A stretch of DNA of 64,000 bases from Natrialba asiatica DSM 12278 (GCF_000337555.1 NZ_AOIO01000030.1:1-64000); one strand, 5' to 3'. Positions 49,249-59,801 are shown, counted from the stretch's first letter. Numbers and translations are program-made. Notes: a model not told the origin generated them from the letters alone.

Positions 49249-51317
49249 CCGGTGACATCGAGACACTCGAGCAACTCAGCACGGAGTACAAGGAATCGAT
49301 GCCCGCGGACCTACGGGAGACCAAGTCTTTCGACTGGTACCTACAAGCGGTGTACGACGACCCGAAGATCACCCGGAACGCCCACCAGCGCGTTGCGGAT
49401 ATGTTCGACTACTACGGGACGACTTACGACGAGACCGAAGGCGTCGTCGAGTACCAGTTGGCCAGCGAGGACCCGTTGAACGACGGTGAGAACACCTTCT
49501 ACGGGACCGTGATCCACCAGTCGATCCACGAGTTCGTCAACAAGGTGAAGTCGGGAGCCAGACGGTTGGGACCGGAACGCCGGATCAAACTCCTACTCGG
49601 CCCGGTCGGCTCGGGGAAGTCCCACTTCGATAAGCAGGTTCGGGAGTACTTCGAGGACTACACGATGCACGAGGAGGGGCGGATGTACACCTTCCGGTGG
49701 ACCAACCTCTGTGATGTCATCAAAGACCAGGACCCCGCCGACGATACGGTTCGGTCGCCGATGAACCAGGACCCGCTGGTTCTGTTGCCGTACGAACAGC
49801 GCCAGCGGGTGATCGACGATGTCAACGAGCGCCTGGATGCGCCGTACACCATCCAAAACGAGCAGTCGCTCGATCCGGAGAGCGAGTTCTACATGGACAA
49901 ACTGCTCGCGTACTACGACGACGACCTCCAGCAGGTGTTAGAGAACCACGTCGAGATCATCCGCTTCGTCGCCGACGAGAACAAACGGCAGGGACTGGAG
50001 ACCTTCGAGCCGAAGGACAAGAAGAATCAGGACGAAACGGAGTTGACGGGCGACGTTAACTACTCGAAGATCGCCATCTACGGCGAATCGGACCCGCGCG
50101 CGTTCGATTACTCGGGGGCGTTCTGTAACGCGAACCGCGGCATCTTCTCCGGGGAGGAGTTGCTCAAACTCCAGCGCGAGTTCCTCTACGACTTCCTGCA
50201 CGCGACCCAGGAGCAGACGATCAAGCCGAAGAACAACCCGCGGATCGACATCGACCAGGTGATCGTCGGCCGGACGAACATGCCCGAGTACAAGGACAAG
50301 AAGGGCGACGAGAAGATGGAAGCGTTCAACGACCGCACCAAGCGGATCGACTTCCCGTACGTCCTGTCCTACGAGGACGAGTCCCAGATCTACCAGAAGA
50401 TGCTGAACAACGCCGACGTGCCGGACATCAACGTCGAGCCACACACCCTGGAGATGGCCGGCCTGTTCGGCGTCCTCACCCGTATCGAGGAGCCGGACGC
50501 CGAGACGGTCGACCTCCTCTCGAAGGTCAAAGCCTACAACGGCGAAATCGACGAGGGCGACGACATCGACATCAAGAAGCTCCGCGAAGAGGCGGAGCAG
50601 ACGGCCGAAATCGGCGAGGGGATGGTCGGCATCTCGCCGCGGTTCATCGGCGACGAGATCGCGGAGGCGATCATGGACTCCAAACACCGCTCTCGCGGCT
50701 TCCTTTCGCCGCTGACGGTGTTCAACTTCTTCGAGGAGAACCTGGAACACCACGGCTCGATTCCCGAAGATAACTTCGAGACCTACTACCGCTACCTCGA
50801 GACGGTCCGCGAGGAGTACAAAGAACGCGCCATCGAGGACGTGCGCCACGCGCTGGCCTACGATCTGGACGAGATCCAGCGCCAGGGCGAAAAGTACATG
50901 GACCACGTGATGGCCTACATCGACGACGACACGATCGAGGACGAACTCACCGGGCGCGAGCAGGAACCAGACGAGACGTTCCTGCGCTCGGTCGAGGAGA
51001 AACTCGACATCCCCGAAGACCGCAAAGAGGACTTCCGCCAGGAGGTCTCGAACTGGGTCAGCCGCAGGGCCCGCGAGGGCGAGGCCTTCAACCCGCAGGA
51101 CAACGAGCGCCTGCGCCGCGCCCTCGAACGCAAGCTCTGGGAGGACAAGAAGCACAACATCAACTTCTCGGCGCTGGTGTCGGCCAACGAGTTCGACGAC
51201 GACGAGCGCTCGGCGTGGATCGACGCGCTGATGGAACAGGGCTACTCCGAGGGCGGCGCAAAGGAAGTGCTCGAGTTCGCCGGCGCGGAGGTCGCCAAAG
51301 CCGAGATGGAAGACTAA
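49245..51317 (+). CDS. prkA: PrkA family serine kinase / AAA+ protein 1
   Basis: The 690-residue protein has the PrkA architecture: an N-terminal AAA+ domain with Walker A GPVGSGKS (119-126), the conserved FYGTVIHQSIHEFVNKVKSG lead-in and a DPRAFDYSGAFCNANRGIFS segment, and a C-terminal PrkA domain (about 500-690) with FNFFEENLEHHGSIPEDNFE. PrkA was described as a serine kinase; in Bacillus it also acts as an AAA+ ATPase/protease-like protein, and E. coli YeaG acts in stress and nitrogen starvation. It is first of a tight operon, one base from the second copy. Confidence 0.92.
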   Translation: MTGDIETLEQLSTEYKESMPADLRETKSFDWYLQAVYDDPKITRNAHQRVADMFDYYGTTYDETEGVVEYQLASEDPLNDGENTFYGTVIHQSIHEFVNKVKSGARRLGPERRIKLLLGPVGSGKSHFDKQVREYFEDYTMHEEGRMYTFRWTNLCDVIKDQDPADDTVRSPMNQDPLVLLPYEQRQRVIDDVNERLDAPYTIQNEQSLDPESEFYMDKLLAYYDDDLQQVLENHVEIIRFVADENKRQGLETFEPKDKKNQDETELTGDVNYSKIAIYGESDPRAFDYSGAFCNANRGIFSGEELLKLQREFLYDFLHATQEQTIKPKNNPRIDIDQVIVGRTNMPEYKDKKGDEKMEAFNDRTKRIDFPYVLSYEDESQIYQKMLNNADVPDINVEPHTLEMAGLFGVLTRIEEPDAETVDLLSKVKAYNGEIDEGDDIDIKKLREEAEQTAEIGEGMVGISPRFIGDEIAEAIMDSKHRSRGFLSPLTVFNFFEENLEHHGSIPEDNFETYYRYLETVREEYKERAIEDVRHALAYDLDEIQRQGEKYMDHVMAYIDDDTIEDELTGREQEPDETFLRSVEEKLDIPEDRKEDFRQEVSNWVSRRAREGEAFNPQDNERLRRALERKLWEDKKHNINFSALVSANEFDDDERSAWIDALMEQGYSEGGAKEVLEFAGAEVAKAEMED

Positions 51318-51318
51318 C

Positions 51319-53604
51319 ATGACCGGACACGACTACGTCACCGAGGCCGATCGCGAACTCGAAGAGACCTACGAGGAGCCGATGAGTCTCGCGGCGTACG
51401 TCGACCGGATTTTCGAGAACCCGACGATCGCCTCGCACGCGTCGAAGTACCTGCTCGAGGCGATCGAAGCCGCCGGGACGCGAGCGGTGGTCGAGGAGGG
51501 CGAGGAGAAAGAGCGCTATCGCTTCTTCGACGACCCGCACAACGACGGCGAGCACGCGATTCTCGGTAACACGGAGGTGTTGAACGGGTTCGTCGACGAC
51601 CTCCGGTCGATCGCCGCGGGTCGCGGCAAGGACGAGAAGATCATCTGGTTCGAGGGCCCGACGGCGACGGGCAAGTCGGAACTCAAGCGGTGTCTCGTCA
51701 ACGGCCTCCGGGAGTACTCGAAGACGCCCGACGGGCGACGCTACACCGTCGAGTGGAACGTCACCACCGCCGAGACGGGCGACCGCGGCCTGAGCTACGG
51801 CGTCGATCCGACCGCCGGCGACGACCAGAACTGGTACGAAAGCCCCGTCCAGGCCCACCCGCTGTCGGTGTTCCCCGAGCAAGTCCGCTCGCAGTTGCTC
51901 GCGGATCTGAACGCTGAACTCGGCGACCACGTCCCCGTCCGGATCGACACCGAACTCGATCCGTTCTCGCGGGAAGCGTACGAGTTCTTGGAAGAGCGGT
52001 ACCGTCGGGAGGGCAGCGACGATCTCTTCTCGGCGATCGCCGACGACGAGCACCTCCGCGTGAAAAATTACGTCGTCGACCACGGGCAGGGCGTCGGCGT
52101 CTTGCACTCGGAGGACGAGGGCCGCCCGAAGGAACGACTCGTCGGCTCCTGGATGCACGGGATGCTCCAGGAACTCGACTCGCGAGGCCGGAAGAACCCG
52201 CAGGCCTTTAGCTACGACGGGGTGCTGTCGCAGGGCAACGGCGTCCTCACCATCGTCGAGGACGCGGCCCAGCACGCCGACCTCCTCCAGAAGTTGCTGA
52301 ACGTCCCCGACGAGCAGTCCGTCAAACTGGACAAGGGGATCGGGATGGACGTCGACACGCAGCTGCTGATCATCTCGAATCCCGATCTGGAGGCCCAGCT
52401 CAACCAGCACGCCGACCGGAACGGCATGGACCCCCTGAAAGCGCTCAAGCGCCGCCTCGACAAACACCGCTTTGGCTACCTGACCAACCTGAGTCTCGAA
52501 ACCGAACTCATCCGCCGCGAACTGGCGAACGAGACGGAAATCTGGGAGGCCGAGAGCTACGACGAACTCGAAGCGCGCATCCGCGAGCCGATAACGACGA
52601 CGATCAAGGGTCAGGACGGCGAAACGCGAACCCGCGAGTTCGCCCCGCACGCGATCGAGGCGGCGGCGCTGTACGCGGTCGTCACGCGCCTGGACGAGGA
52701 GAACCTGCCCAACGGGCTCGACCTGGTCGACAAGGCGCTGATCTACGATCAGGGATTCCTCCAGGAGGGCGACACGCGCCGGGAGAAAGACGAGTTCGAC
52801 TTCGACGACGACGGCAACGACGGCGATCACGGCATTCCGGTCACGTACACGCGCGATACGCTCGCGGAGTTGCTCCAGACCGAGCGGGACCGCCACCACG
52901 CCGAACTCGGCGTCGAGAACGTGGTTATGCCGCGCGACGTGTTGAACTCGATGGCCGAAGGGATGGCGAACGCGCCGGTCTTCTCGACGGGCGAACGCTC
53001 GGAGTTCGAGAACCGCGTCGTGCCGGTCAAGAACTACGTCTTCGACCAGCAGGAGTCGGACGTTATCGAGGCGATCATGCACGAGAAACGCGTCGACGAG
53101 GAGACCGTCGCCGAGTACGTCGAACACGTCTACGCCTGGGAGACCGACGAGCCGCTGTACAACGACCGCGGCGAAGAGGTCGAGCCGGACCCGCTGAAGA
53201 TGAAGCTGTTCGAGATCGAGCACCTCGGGCGGTTCTCCGAGGACGAATACCAGGGCAATCTTCCCAGAGAGAGCGTCAGGAACTTCCGCCGGGAGAAGGT
53301 GATCACGTCGCTGAACCGCCACGCGTGGGAGCACCGCGACGAGGACTTCTCGGCGGCGAACGTCGACCTGACGGCGATTCCGGTCATCAAGAGCGTCCTC
53401 GAGAGCCACGACTGGGACGACGTCAGCCGGACCTTCGAGGACTTCGACCCGCGCCAGTGGGACGACCCGCCGAGCGGGACCGAGACGGCCGCCGTCAAGG
53501 AGTCGACGATCGAGACAATGGTCTCGGAGTTCGACTACTCGGCGGCGTCGGCCGAACTGACCAGCAGACACGTCATGGGACAGGTGAGCTACCGATGGGA
53601 TTGA
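51319..53604 (+). CDS. PrkA-like AAA+ protein 2
   Basis: The 761-residue protein is a divergent paralogue of PrkA: Walker A is GPTATGKS (113-120), preceded by HAILGNTEVLNGFVDDLRSI, and the segment FSYDGVLSQGNGVLTIVEDA parallels the matching region of copy 1. The C-terminal half differs strongly, with acidic insertions (about 490-505) and a long region ending [14 protein letters not shown]. It starts one base after the first copy, so the two are co-translated and may form a hetero-oligomer (inference). Its last 10 bases overlap the His-rich frame. Confidence 0.9.
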   Translation: MTGHDYVTEADRELEETYEEPMSLAAYVDRIFENPTIASHASKYLLEAIEAAGTRAVVEEGEEKERYRFFDDPHNDGEHAILGNTEVLNGFVDDLRSIAAGRGKDEKIIWFEGPTATGKSELKRCLVNGLREYSKTPDGRRYTVEWNVTTAETGDRGLSYGVDPTAGDDQNWYESPVQAHPLSVFPEQVRSQLLADLNAELGDHVPVRIDTELDPFSREAYEFLEERYRREGSDDLFSAIADDEHLRVKNYVVDHGQGVGVLHSEDEGRPKERLVGSWMHGMLQELDSRGRKNPQAFSYDGVLSQGNGVLTIVEDAAQHADLLQKLLNVPDEQSVKLDKGIGMDVDTQLLIISNPDLEAQLNQHADRNGMDPLKALKRRLDKHRFGYLTNLSLETELIRRELANETEIWEAESYDELEARIREPITTTIKGQDGETRTREFAPHAIEAAALYAVVTRLDEENLPNGLDLVDKALIYDQGFLQEGDTRREKDEFDFDDDGNDGDHGIPVTYTRDTLAELLQTERDRHHAELGVENVVMPRDVLNSMAEGMANAPVFSTGERSEFENRVVPVKNYVFDQQESDVIEAIMHEKRVDEETVAEYVEHVYAWETDEPLYNDRGEEVEPDPLKMKLFEIEHLGRFSEDEYQGNLPRESVRNFRREKVITSLNRHAWEHRDEDFSAANVDLTAIPVIKSVLESHDWDDVSRTFEDFDPRQWDDPPSGTETAAVKESTIETMVSEFDYSAASAELTSRHVMGQVSYRWD

Positions 53605-53690
53605 CTGCCGAACACGACCGCAAACACGACCACGACCACGATCACGACCACGAACGTGAGGCGGCAGCGGAGGTGCAATCATGGGACTGA
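53595..53690 (+). CDS. His/Asp-rich 31-residue peptide between prkA2 and yeaH
   Basis: The frame begins [20 protein letters not shown] and ends [11 protein letters not shown]. Its ATG overlaps the end of prkA2 by 10 bases, and its stop lies 10 bases inside the YeaH gene, so ribosomes could pass from one gene to the next through it. The alternating His-Asp run is a plausible metal-binding tract. It could equally be linker DNA kept open by chance, since YeaH would otherwise be 76 bases downstream; the perfect bridging overlap is the main argument for translation. Confidence 0.4.
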   Translation: MGLTAEHDRKHDHDHDHDHEREAAAEVQSWD

Positions 53691-55006
53691 GAGACGACCT
53701 CGAACGATTCCGCGAAGTCGGCGAACAGCGCCGCGAAGACCTCGCCGACTTCATCCAGTACGGCGACCTCGGGGGCGGCCGCCCCGACCAGATCAACATC
53801 CCGGTCAAGATCATCTCGCTGCCAGAGTTCGAGTACGACCAGCGCGACCAGGGCGGCGTCGGACAGGGCGAAGACGGCACGCCCGACACCGGCCAACCGG
53901 TCGGCCAGCCGCAACCGCAGCCGGGCGACGACGGCGAGGACGGCGAACCCGGCGAGGAGGGCAGCGACCACGAGTACTACGAGATGGACCCCGAAGAGTT
54001 CGCCGAGGAACTCGACGAAGAGCTCGGGCTCGATCTCGAGCCGAAGGGCAAGCGCGTCATCGAGGAGAAGGAGGGACCGTTTACCGACCTCACGCGGACT
54101 GGCCCGGATAGCACGCTCGACTTCGAGCGGATGTTCAAGGAAGGCCTCAAGCGCAAACTTGCGATGGATTTCGACGAGGACTTCCTTCGCGAACTCTGCA
54201 AGGTCGAAGGCATTACGCCGCGAAAGGTCTTCGAGTGGGCTCGCGGCGAGAATCTGCCGGTGTCGATGGCCTGGGTCGAAGAGGCCTACGACGACATTCC
54301 CGCGGACGAACGGGGAACGTGGCGGTCGATCGCCGAAGTCGAGGCCAACGTCGAACGCGAGAGCGTTCAACAGCAGATCCGCCGCGAGGGGATCAAGCAC
54401 GTGCCCTTCCGCCGCGAGGACGAACGCTACCGGTACCCCGAGATCATCGAGGAGAAAGAGAAGAACGTCGTCGTCGTCAACATCCGCGACGTCTCCGGGT
54501 CGATGCGCGAGAAGAAACGCGAACTCGTCGAGCGCACCTTCACGCCGCTGGACTGGTACCTCCAGGGCAAGTACGACAACGCCGAGTTCGTCTACATCGC
54601 CCACGACGCCGAGGCCTGGGAGGTCGAGCGCGACGACTTCTTCGGCATCCGCAGCGGCGGCGGCACGAAAATTTCGAGCGCGTACGAACTCGCCGCCGAA
54701 CTCCTGGAGGAGTACCCCTGGAGCGACTGGAACCGCTACGTCTTCGCGGCGGGCGACTCCGAGAACTCCTCGAACGACACCGAAGAACGGGTGATCCCGA
54801 TGATGGACCAGATTCCCGCCAACCTCCACGCCTACGTGGAGACCCAGCCGAGCGGGAACGCGATCAACGCCACCCACGCCGAAGAACTCGAGCGCCACTT
54901 CGGCACGGACGCCGACGATGTGGCGATCGCATACGTCAACGACGCCGACGACGTGACCGACGCGATCTACGAGATTCTCAGCACGGAGAGTGAGTCCGAT
55001 GAGTAA
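53681..55006 (+). CDS. yeaH: YeaH/YhbH family protein (DUF444) with VWA domain
   Basis: The 441-residue protein starts [20 protein letters not shown]. After a disordered acidic and Gly/Gln-rich linker (about 55-110) it has a conserved middle region and a von Willebrand A-like domain with MIDAS motif RDVSGSM (269-275) and [20 protein letters not shown]. YeaH is always found with PrkA and SpoVR in bacteria and is thought to be a metal-dependent adaptor or scaffold. Its end overlaps the spoVR start by eight bases. Confidence 0.92.
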   Translation: MGLRDDLERFREVGEQRREDLADFIQYGDLGGGRPDQINIPVKIISLPEFEYDQRDQGGVGQGEDGTPDTGQPVGQPQPQPGDDGEDGEPGEEGSDHEYYEMDPEEFAEELDEELGLDLEPKGKRVIEEKEGPFTDLTRTGPDSTLDFERMFKEGLKRKLAMDFDEDFLRELCKVEGITPRKVFEWARGENLPVSMAWVEEAYDDIPADERGTWRSIAEVEANVERESVQQQIRREGIKHVPFRREDERYRYPEIIEEKEKNVVVVNIRDVSGSMREKKRELVERTFTPLDWYLQGKYDNAEFVYIAHDAEAWEVERDDFFGIRSGGGTKISSAYELAAELLEEYPWSDWNRYVFAAGDSENSSNDTEERVIPMMDQIPANLHAYVETQPSGNAINATHAEELERHFGTDADDVAIAYVNDADDVTDAIYEILSTESESDE

Positions 55007-57038
55007 GCGAAACACCAACGCCGACAGATTCCGCAAACAGGCGATCGCGACCGACCTCGAGGAACCGGTCACGGAGGCTCGGAACCTGGCCGAGAAACTG
55101 GGGCTCGAGCCCTACCCGGTCAACTACTGGATCATCGACTACGACGAGATGAACGAACTCATCGCCTACGGCGGCTTCCAGTCGCGCTACCCGCACTGGC
55201 GGTGGGGCATGCAGTACGACAAACAGCAAAAGCAGGGCCAGTACGGCGGCGGCAAGGCCTTCGAGATCGTCAACAACGACAACCCGGCCCACGCGTTCCT
55301 CCAGGAATCGAACACCGTCGCCGACCAGAAGGCCGTCATCACCCACGTCGAGGCCCACTCCGACTTCTTCGCGAACAACGAGTGGTTCGGCCTCTTCACC
55401 AGCGGCCGCGCCGACGAGAAGCAGGTCAACGCCGCGGCCATGCTCGAACGGCACGCGCGGGCGATCGACGACTACATGTCTGATCCCGATATCGACCGCG
55501 CCGAGGTCGAGAAGTGGATCGACCACTGCCTCAGCCTCGAAGACAACATCGATCAACACCAGGTGTTCGAGCGCCGACTCGACGTCGACGGCCCGGCGGC
55601 AACGGCTGAACTCGACAAAGATTTAGCCGAAAAGCTGGACGAACTCGAACTTTCCGAGGAGATCAAAGGCGAGGTGTTCGACGAGGAGTGGCTCGAACGC
55701 TTAGAGGGCGAGGACGGCGGCGTCACCTTCCCCGAAGAGCCACAGAAGGACCTCCTCGCGTTCGTCCGCGAGCACGGCAAACGGTACGATCCGGAGGCGG
55801 AACGCGCCGTCGAGATGGACGAGTGGCAACGCGACGTCCTCGACATGATGCGCGCCGAGGCGTACTACTTCGCCGCCCAAAAGATGACGAAGGTGATGAA
55901 CGAGGGCTGGGCCGCCTACTGGGAGTCGACTATGATGACCGACGAAGGCTTCGCCGGCGCAGACGAGTTCATGAACTACGCCGACCACATGGCGAAGGTG
56001 CTCGCCTCGGGCGGACTCAACCCCTACAGTCTGGGCATGGAACTGTGGGAGTACGTCGAGAACACGACGAACCGTCGCGAGGTCTTAGAGCACCTGCTTC
56101 GGGTCGAGGGCATCACCTGGCGAAACCTCGCAGACGTCGTCGACTTCGACGAGGTGTGCGAGCACCTCGAACCGCCCGCGGCGATCGACACGATCACGCC
56201 GGCGACGCTCGACGAACTCGCGAGCGCCGACGTGCCCGACGAGTGGATCGATCACGCGGCGCTCGAACGGGCTCGGAACGGCGAGATCGACGTTGAACGG
56301 TATCCCTGGAAGGTTCTGACCTACGAGGGACTCGCCCACCGACACTACTCGCTCGTCAAGCGCCAGCACCGCGGATTCCTCTCGCGGGTCACCCAGAACG
56401 AACTCGAGCAGATCGGCCGCTACCTGTTCGACGATACCCGCTACGACAGCATCGAGGAGGCGCTCTCGAACGTCGAGTTCACCGCGGGCTGGGACCGGCT
56501 CTTTGACGTGCGCGAGAGTCACAACGACGTGACGTTCTTGGACGAGTTCCTCACGCAGGAGTTCATCACGGAGAACAACTACTTCACCTACGAGCACTCG
56601 AAGGCGACGGGACAGTTCCACGTCGCGAGCGACGCCGCCGAGGACGTCAAGAAGAAGCTCCTGTTGCAGTTTACCAACTTCGGCAAGCCGACGATTGCGG
56701 TCTACGACGGCAACTACAACAACGCAAACGAACTCCTGTTAGGACACCAGTACAACGGCGTGATGCTCGATCTCGGCAAGGCGAAGGAAACGATCAAGCG
56801 TATCTTCGAGCTGTGGGGCCGGCCGGTGAATCTGCTGACCATCGTCAAGGAGATCGACGAGCACGATATCGAGGTGGCAAAGCGCCGGAACCGGGAGCCC
56901 GAAGCCGAAGAGCGGGGCAAACTGCTGCGGTACGACGGCGAGGAGGTAACGGTCGAGGATCGCCGCTGGGAGGAGGTCGAACATCTCGCTGCCGACGATG
57001 TCGACTACGATACGAAGCCGGAGGAGTGGCTCGCCTGA
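54999..57038 (+). CDS. spoVR: SpoVR family protein
   Basis: The 679-residue protein has the SpoVR signature: [58 protein letters not shown] with [15 protein letters not shown], and FYFAAQ-type segment [20 protein letters not shown] followed by ESTMM. In Bacillus it is needed for spore cortex; in non-sporulating species it is part of the stress module with PrkA and YeaH. Biochemistry is unknown. Slightly longer than bacterial forms because of an acidic insertion at about 190-250. ATG 54999 is preferred to the GTG nine bases earlier. Confidence 0.93.
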   Translation: MSKRNTNADRFRKQAIATDLEEPVTEARNLAEKLGLEPYPVNYWIIDYDEMNELIAYGGFQSRYPHWRWGMQYDKQQKQGQYGGGKAFEIVNNDNPAHAFLQESNTVADQKAVITHVEAHSDFFANNEWFGLFTSGRADEKQVNAAAMLERHARAIDDYMSDPDIDRAEVEKWIDHCLSLEDNIDQHQVFERRLDVDGPAATAELDKDLAEKLDELELSEEIKGEVFDEEWLERLEGEDGGVTFPEEPQKDLLAFVREHGKRYDPEAERAVEMDEWQRDVLDMMRAEAYYFAAQKMTKVMNEGWAAYWESTMMTDEGFAGADEFMNYADHMAKVLASGGLNPYSLGMELWEYVENTTNRREVLEHLLRVEGITWRNLADVVDFDEVCEHLEPPAAIDTITPATLDELASADVPDEWIDHAALERARNGEIDVERYPWKVLTYEGLAHRHYSLVKRQHRGFLSRVTQNELEQIGRYLFDDTRYDSIEEALSNVEFTAGWDRLFDVRESHNDVTFLDEFLTQEFITENNYFTYEHSKATGQFHVASDAAEDVKKKLLLQFTNFGKPTIAVYDGNYNNANELLLGHQYNGVMLDLGKAKETIKRIFELWGRPVNLLTIVKEIDEHDIEVAKRRNREPEAEERGKLLRYDGEEVTVEDRRWEEVEHLAADDVDYDTKPEEWLA

Positions 57039-57123
57039 TTCCGGTCTGCCGTACCGATTTACCGGTGCGACCGCAGGACGGTTCGCGATTGCGCCGGAAT
57101 TGACGGACAGCAGTCCGTATGAC

Positions 57124-57834
57124 TCACTTCAACCCGACACGCGGCGCGCGAATCGGCCGATCCGCAGACGCACAGTCGACGCCACGGAATCCGAGCAGCG
57201 CCGCCGTAAGCCGCCGCTTGATCGGCCACGCGTGGATTTCGAGATCGACCGTCTTCGCTCGCGGAACGAGTCGCGTCGTCAGACAGCGCCAGTAACTCGC
57301 ACCGATCACGTCGCAGTCGAGTTCGACCGCGGTCGTGACGGGCGTCTCGAGCCGACGGCTGACGAGGAGTCCGATGGATTGACTCGGCTCGAGTTCGCGA
57401 ATCGCTCGTAGTTCCGAGGGGAGAAACGAGGTCAGGAGAACGGGATTGTCGATGCCGTCGATCGCATCGAGCACGTCCGCCGCGAGGCCGCGTTCCTTGA
57501 GTTCGAGGTGCAGTTCGAGACCCGGCGGTAGCGCCTCGAGCAGTTCCACAAGGGTCGGAATTCGCTCGTCGGTTCCGAGAACGGTATGCGTTTTGAGTTC
57601 CGTGAGGCTGCTCGTTGCGACTGGGGCGTCGCTGGTAGCGGGAGCGGTATCAGTATCAGTAACCGCATCGGTAACGCGGTCGATCGTCGCGTCGTGAATA
57701 ACGACGAGTTCACCCGATTGACAGCGACGGACGTCGACCTCGACGGCGTCTGCATGCTGGGCAGCCGACTTGACGGCGGCGACGGTGTTCTCGGGAGCCG
57801 TCGACGCGAAGCCACGGTGGGCAATCAGTCGCAT
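57124..57834 (-). CDS. Glycerophosphodiester phosphodiesterase
   Basis: The 236-residue TIM-barrel protein starts MRLIAHRGFASTAPENTVAA, with the HRG...PEN catalytic motif, and continues ADAVEVDVRRCQSGELVVIH (metal-binding Glu-x-Asp) and LELHLELKERGLAADVLDAI (second metal acid and Lys). It hydrolyses glycerophosphodiesters to glycerol phosphate, feeding lipid turnover. A Thr/Asp/Ala-rich insertion (VTDTDTAPATSDAPVATS) follows HDATIDRVTD and is encoded by repeat DNA. ATG 57834 gives the usual start. Confidence 0.92.
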   Translation of the reverse strand: MRLIAHRGFASTAPENTVAAVKSAAQHADAVEVDVRRCQSGELVVIHDATIDRVTDAVTDTDTAPATSDAPVATSSLTELKTHTVLGTDERIPTLVELLEALPPGLELHLELKERGLAADVLDAIDGIDNPVLLTSFLPSELRAIRELEPSQSIGLLVSRRLETPVTTAVELDCDVIGASYWRCLTTRLVPRAKTVDLEIHAWPIKRRLTAALLGFRGVDCASADRPIRAPRVGLK

Positions 57835-58101
57835 TCGAGCCACGTGATGTGGGTGGTGACCTTTAGCGTTCTGTTCTCCGTGTTCCCGGTGCGCTGAGAG
57901 CCGGACTCGGCGCTGTGATTACGGATCGATAGCTGCGACGCAACCCGTGCGGTACGTGAACGCTATTACGTTCGTGCCGGTCGCTCGGCCAAATCAATTA
58001 GCACCCACGTTTAAACAAGTCCCGTGAGAACAGATCGGTACGTGTCCCCCGCATGTATCGTTGTGGAGTCTCAACGTTGTACCTCCTGTGGTGGCTGAAC
58101 G

Positions 58102-58554
58102 ATGAGTGATCGACGATCGGAACCGTTCGAAATCCTTCTCGTTGGAGGCGATCCGAACGACGATCAGCCGATACGTGATGCCTTCGAGAATCTCACAATC
58201 GATATTCGTGTCACCGCTCTCGACGACACGACGGTCGGACTCGATGAACTCGAGCGCCGCCGAACAGACGAGACGACCCCATTTCCGGCACTCGTCCTGC
58301 TCGATATCGATCAGCCGTCCGTCGACGGCCACGGGCTTCTAGAGGCGATCAAAGCGGACCCGGTACTCGTCCGGCTCCCCGTGATCGTACTCACGGCAGC
58401 AGACGACCCGGCGACCGTCCTCGAGAGTTACGAACTCGCGGCGAACGCCTCGCTCCCGAAGCCGTCGGACCCCGCCGAGTTCGACTCGTTGGCCGAAACG
58501 GTGGCGTCTTTCTGGTTCGAGCAAGTGCTCTTACCACCTATCGAAACGTCCTGA
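58102..58554 (+). CDS. Response-regulator receiver-domain protein
   Basis: The 150-residue protein is a single receiver domain: acidic pocket Asp17, Asp20, Asp21 (GGDPNDDQPI), phospho-acceptor Asp68 (VLLDIDQPSVDGHGLL), Thr98 (VIVLTAADDP) and Lys120 (SLPKPSD). It lacks an output domain, so it passes a signal by binding a partner, as haloarchaeal single-domain receivers do. No histidine kinase is nearby, making it an orphan. A 267-base gap upstream contains a gtttaaac run at 58011-58018. Confidence 0.88.
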   Translation: MSDRRSEPFEILLVGGDPNDDQPIRDAFENLTIDIRVTALDDTTVGLDELERRRTDETTPFPALVLLDIDQPSVDGHGLLEAIKADPVLVRLPVIVLTAADDPATVLESYELAANASLPKPSDPAEFDSLAETVASFWFEQVLLPPIETS

Positions 58555-58641
58555 GCGGACCGTTGCTTGCAGGCACCCGTCATCACGCACTTCGTCCCGT
58601 CGCCCCCGGTATTGATCGTCACCGACGTTGGAGGGACATCC

Positions 58642-59376
58642 ATGGCACCACAATCAGCCTTCGAGGTCGATTTCACGGACACCGTCGCCGTCGTCACCGG
58701 TGCGAGCGGTGCACTCGGCAGTGCCGTCGTCGACCGGTTCCGGACAGCGGGCGCGACCGTCTGCGCCGTCGATGTCGTCGCACCCGACGACGAGGACAGC
58801 CTGCTCGACCGCGACCCGGCCGACGAGGCCGCCCTCGCGTTCTACGAGGCCGACCTGACCGACGAAGCCGACGTCACTGAACTCGTCTCCAGAATCGTCG
58901 ACGACCACGGCCGGATCGACCACCTGCTGAACATCGCAGGTACCTGGCGCGGCGGTGACCACATCGAGGAGACGTCCCTCGACGACGTCGAACTCTTGCT
59001 CGATGTCAACTTGAAGACGGCGTTTCTCGCGTCGAAGCACGCCCTGCCGCACCTTCAGGAAACCGAGGGATCGATCGTCAGCATCAGCGCACGCTCGTCA
59101 CTCGAGGGCGGCGAGGGCGACGGTCCGTACCGCATCACGAAGGCCGGAATCCGCCTGCTCACGGAGACGTTGGCCGAGGAGAACCGCGGCACCGTCCGGG
59201 CCAACTGCGTGATGCCGAGCGTGATCGACACGCCGATGAACCGCGAGATGATGTCGGATGCAGATTCCGACTCGTGGGTCGATCCAAGCGACATCGCGAA
59301 CGTGATGGCTTTTCTCTGCAGCGACGGCGCGACGGTCACGAGCGGCGCTGCGGTACCGGTCTACGGCGAGGCCTAA
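58642..59376 (+). CDS. Short-chain dehydrogenase/reductase
   Basis: The 244-residue protein has the NAD(P)-binding TGASGALG (19-26), NIAG (97-100), the catalytic Tyr163-xxx-Lys167 in GPYRITKAGI and a serine region at 147-149. This is a classical SDR related to 3-oxoacyl-ACP reductase-type enzymes; an Asp near the end of strand 2 (CAVDVVAPDD) suggests NAD rather than NADP. The substrate is unknown. ATG 58642 gives the normal length; the longer frame from 58567 is not supported. Confidence 0.92.
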   Translation: MAPQSAFEVDFTDTVAVVTGASGALGSAVVDRFRTAGATVCAVDVVAPDDEDSLLDRDPADEAALAFYEADLTDEADVTELVSRIVDDHGRIDHLLNIAGTWRGGDHIEETSLDDVELLLDVNLKTAFLASKHALPHLQETEGSIVSISARSSLEGGEGDGPYRITKAGIRLLTETLAEENRGTVRANCVMPSVIDTPMNREMMSDADSDSWVDPSDIANVMAFLCSDGATVTSGAAVPVYGEA

Positions 59377-59381
59377 GCCGC

Positions 59382-59801
59382 TCACTCGGCCGGGAGCCGC
59401 TCGGTCTCGGACCTGATCTCGTCGTCCTCCCGCCACTGGTAGTACCGGTAGGTCTCACCGGCGATTTCGACCAGCGAGACGTTCGCACGCGCTGGAACGC
59501 CGACGGGGAACTCGTCGGAATCGACCGCAGCAGCAGCAGCAGTACGCTGGGCAGTGCCACCCCCGCGCGCATGCTCCCCGTCCGTAGCTGACTCCGAGTT
59601 CACCGCAGCATCGTGGTCACTCGCCGCGTCGTCACCCCCTTCGAGCATGGTCCGTGTTTCGGCAGTCGAGTCCTTCCAGTCGGCGAGTGCGGTTGCATGC
59701 TCAGCAACGGCGCGGAGCGTCTCACCGTTTCTGTCCTCGAGTGCCACAGCCAGTTCGTCATCGAGTTCGTCCGGTGGCCGTGGGCGGCCGCGTTCGCTCA
59801 T
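59382..59801 (-). CDS. Haloarchaeal protein of unknown function
   Basis: The 139-residue protein has a helical N-terminal part (PPDELDDELAVALEDRNGET then LRAVAEHATALADWKD), a disordered Ala/Ser/Asp/Glu-rich middle (about 50-90) and a strand-rich end, RANVSLVEIAGETYRYYQWR followed by EDDEIRSETERLPAE. The end looks conserved and may be a small beta module. No family recognised. Convergent with the SDR gene, five bases apart. Confidence 0.6.
   Translation of the reverse strand: MSERGRPRPPDELDDELAVALEDRNGETLRAVAEHATALADWKDSTAETRTMLEGGDDAASDHDAAVNSESATDGEHARGGGTAQRTAAAAAVDSDEFPVGVPARANVSLVEIAGETYRYYQWREDDEIRSETERLPAE

Noticed and set aside
49938-55072. Very long minus-strand frames opposite the prkA-yeaH genes
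   Set aside because: They arise from GC-rich third-position bias of the real genes and give repetitive Val/Leu/Arg/Asp proteins with no domain.
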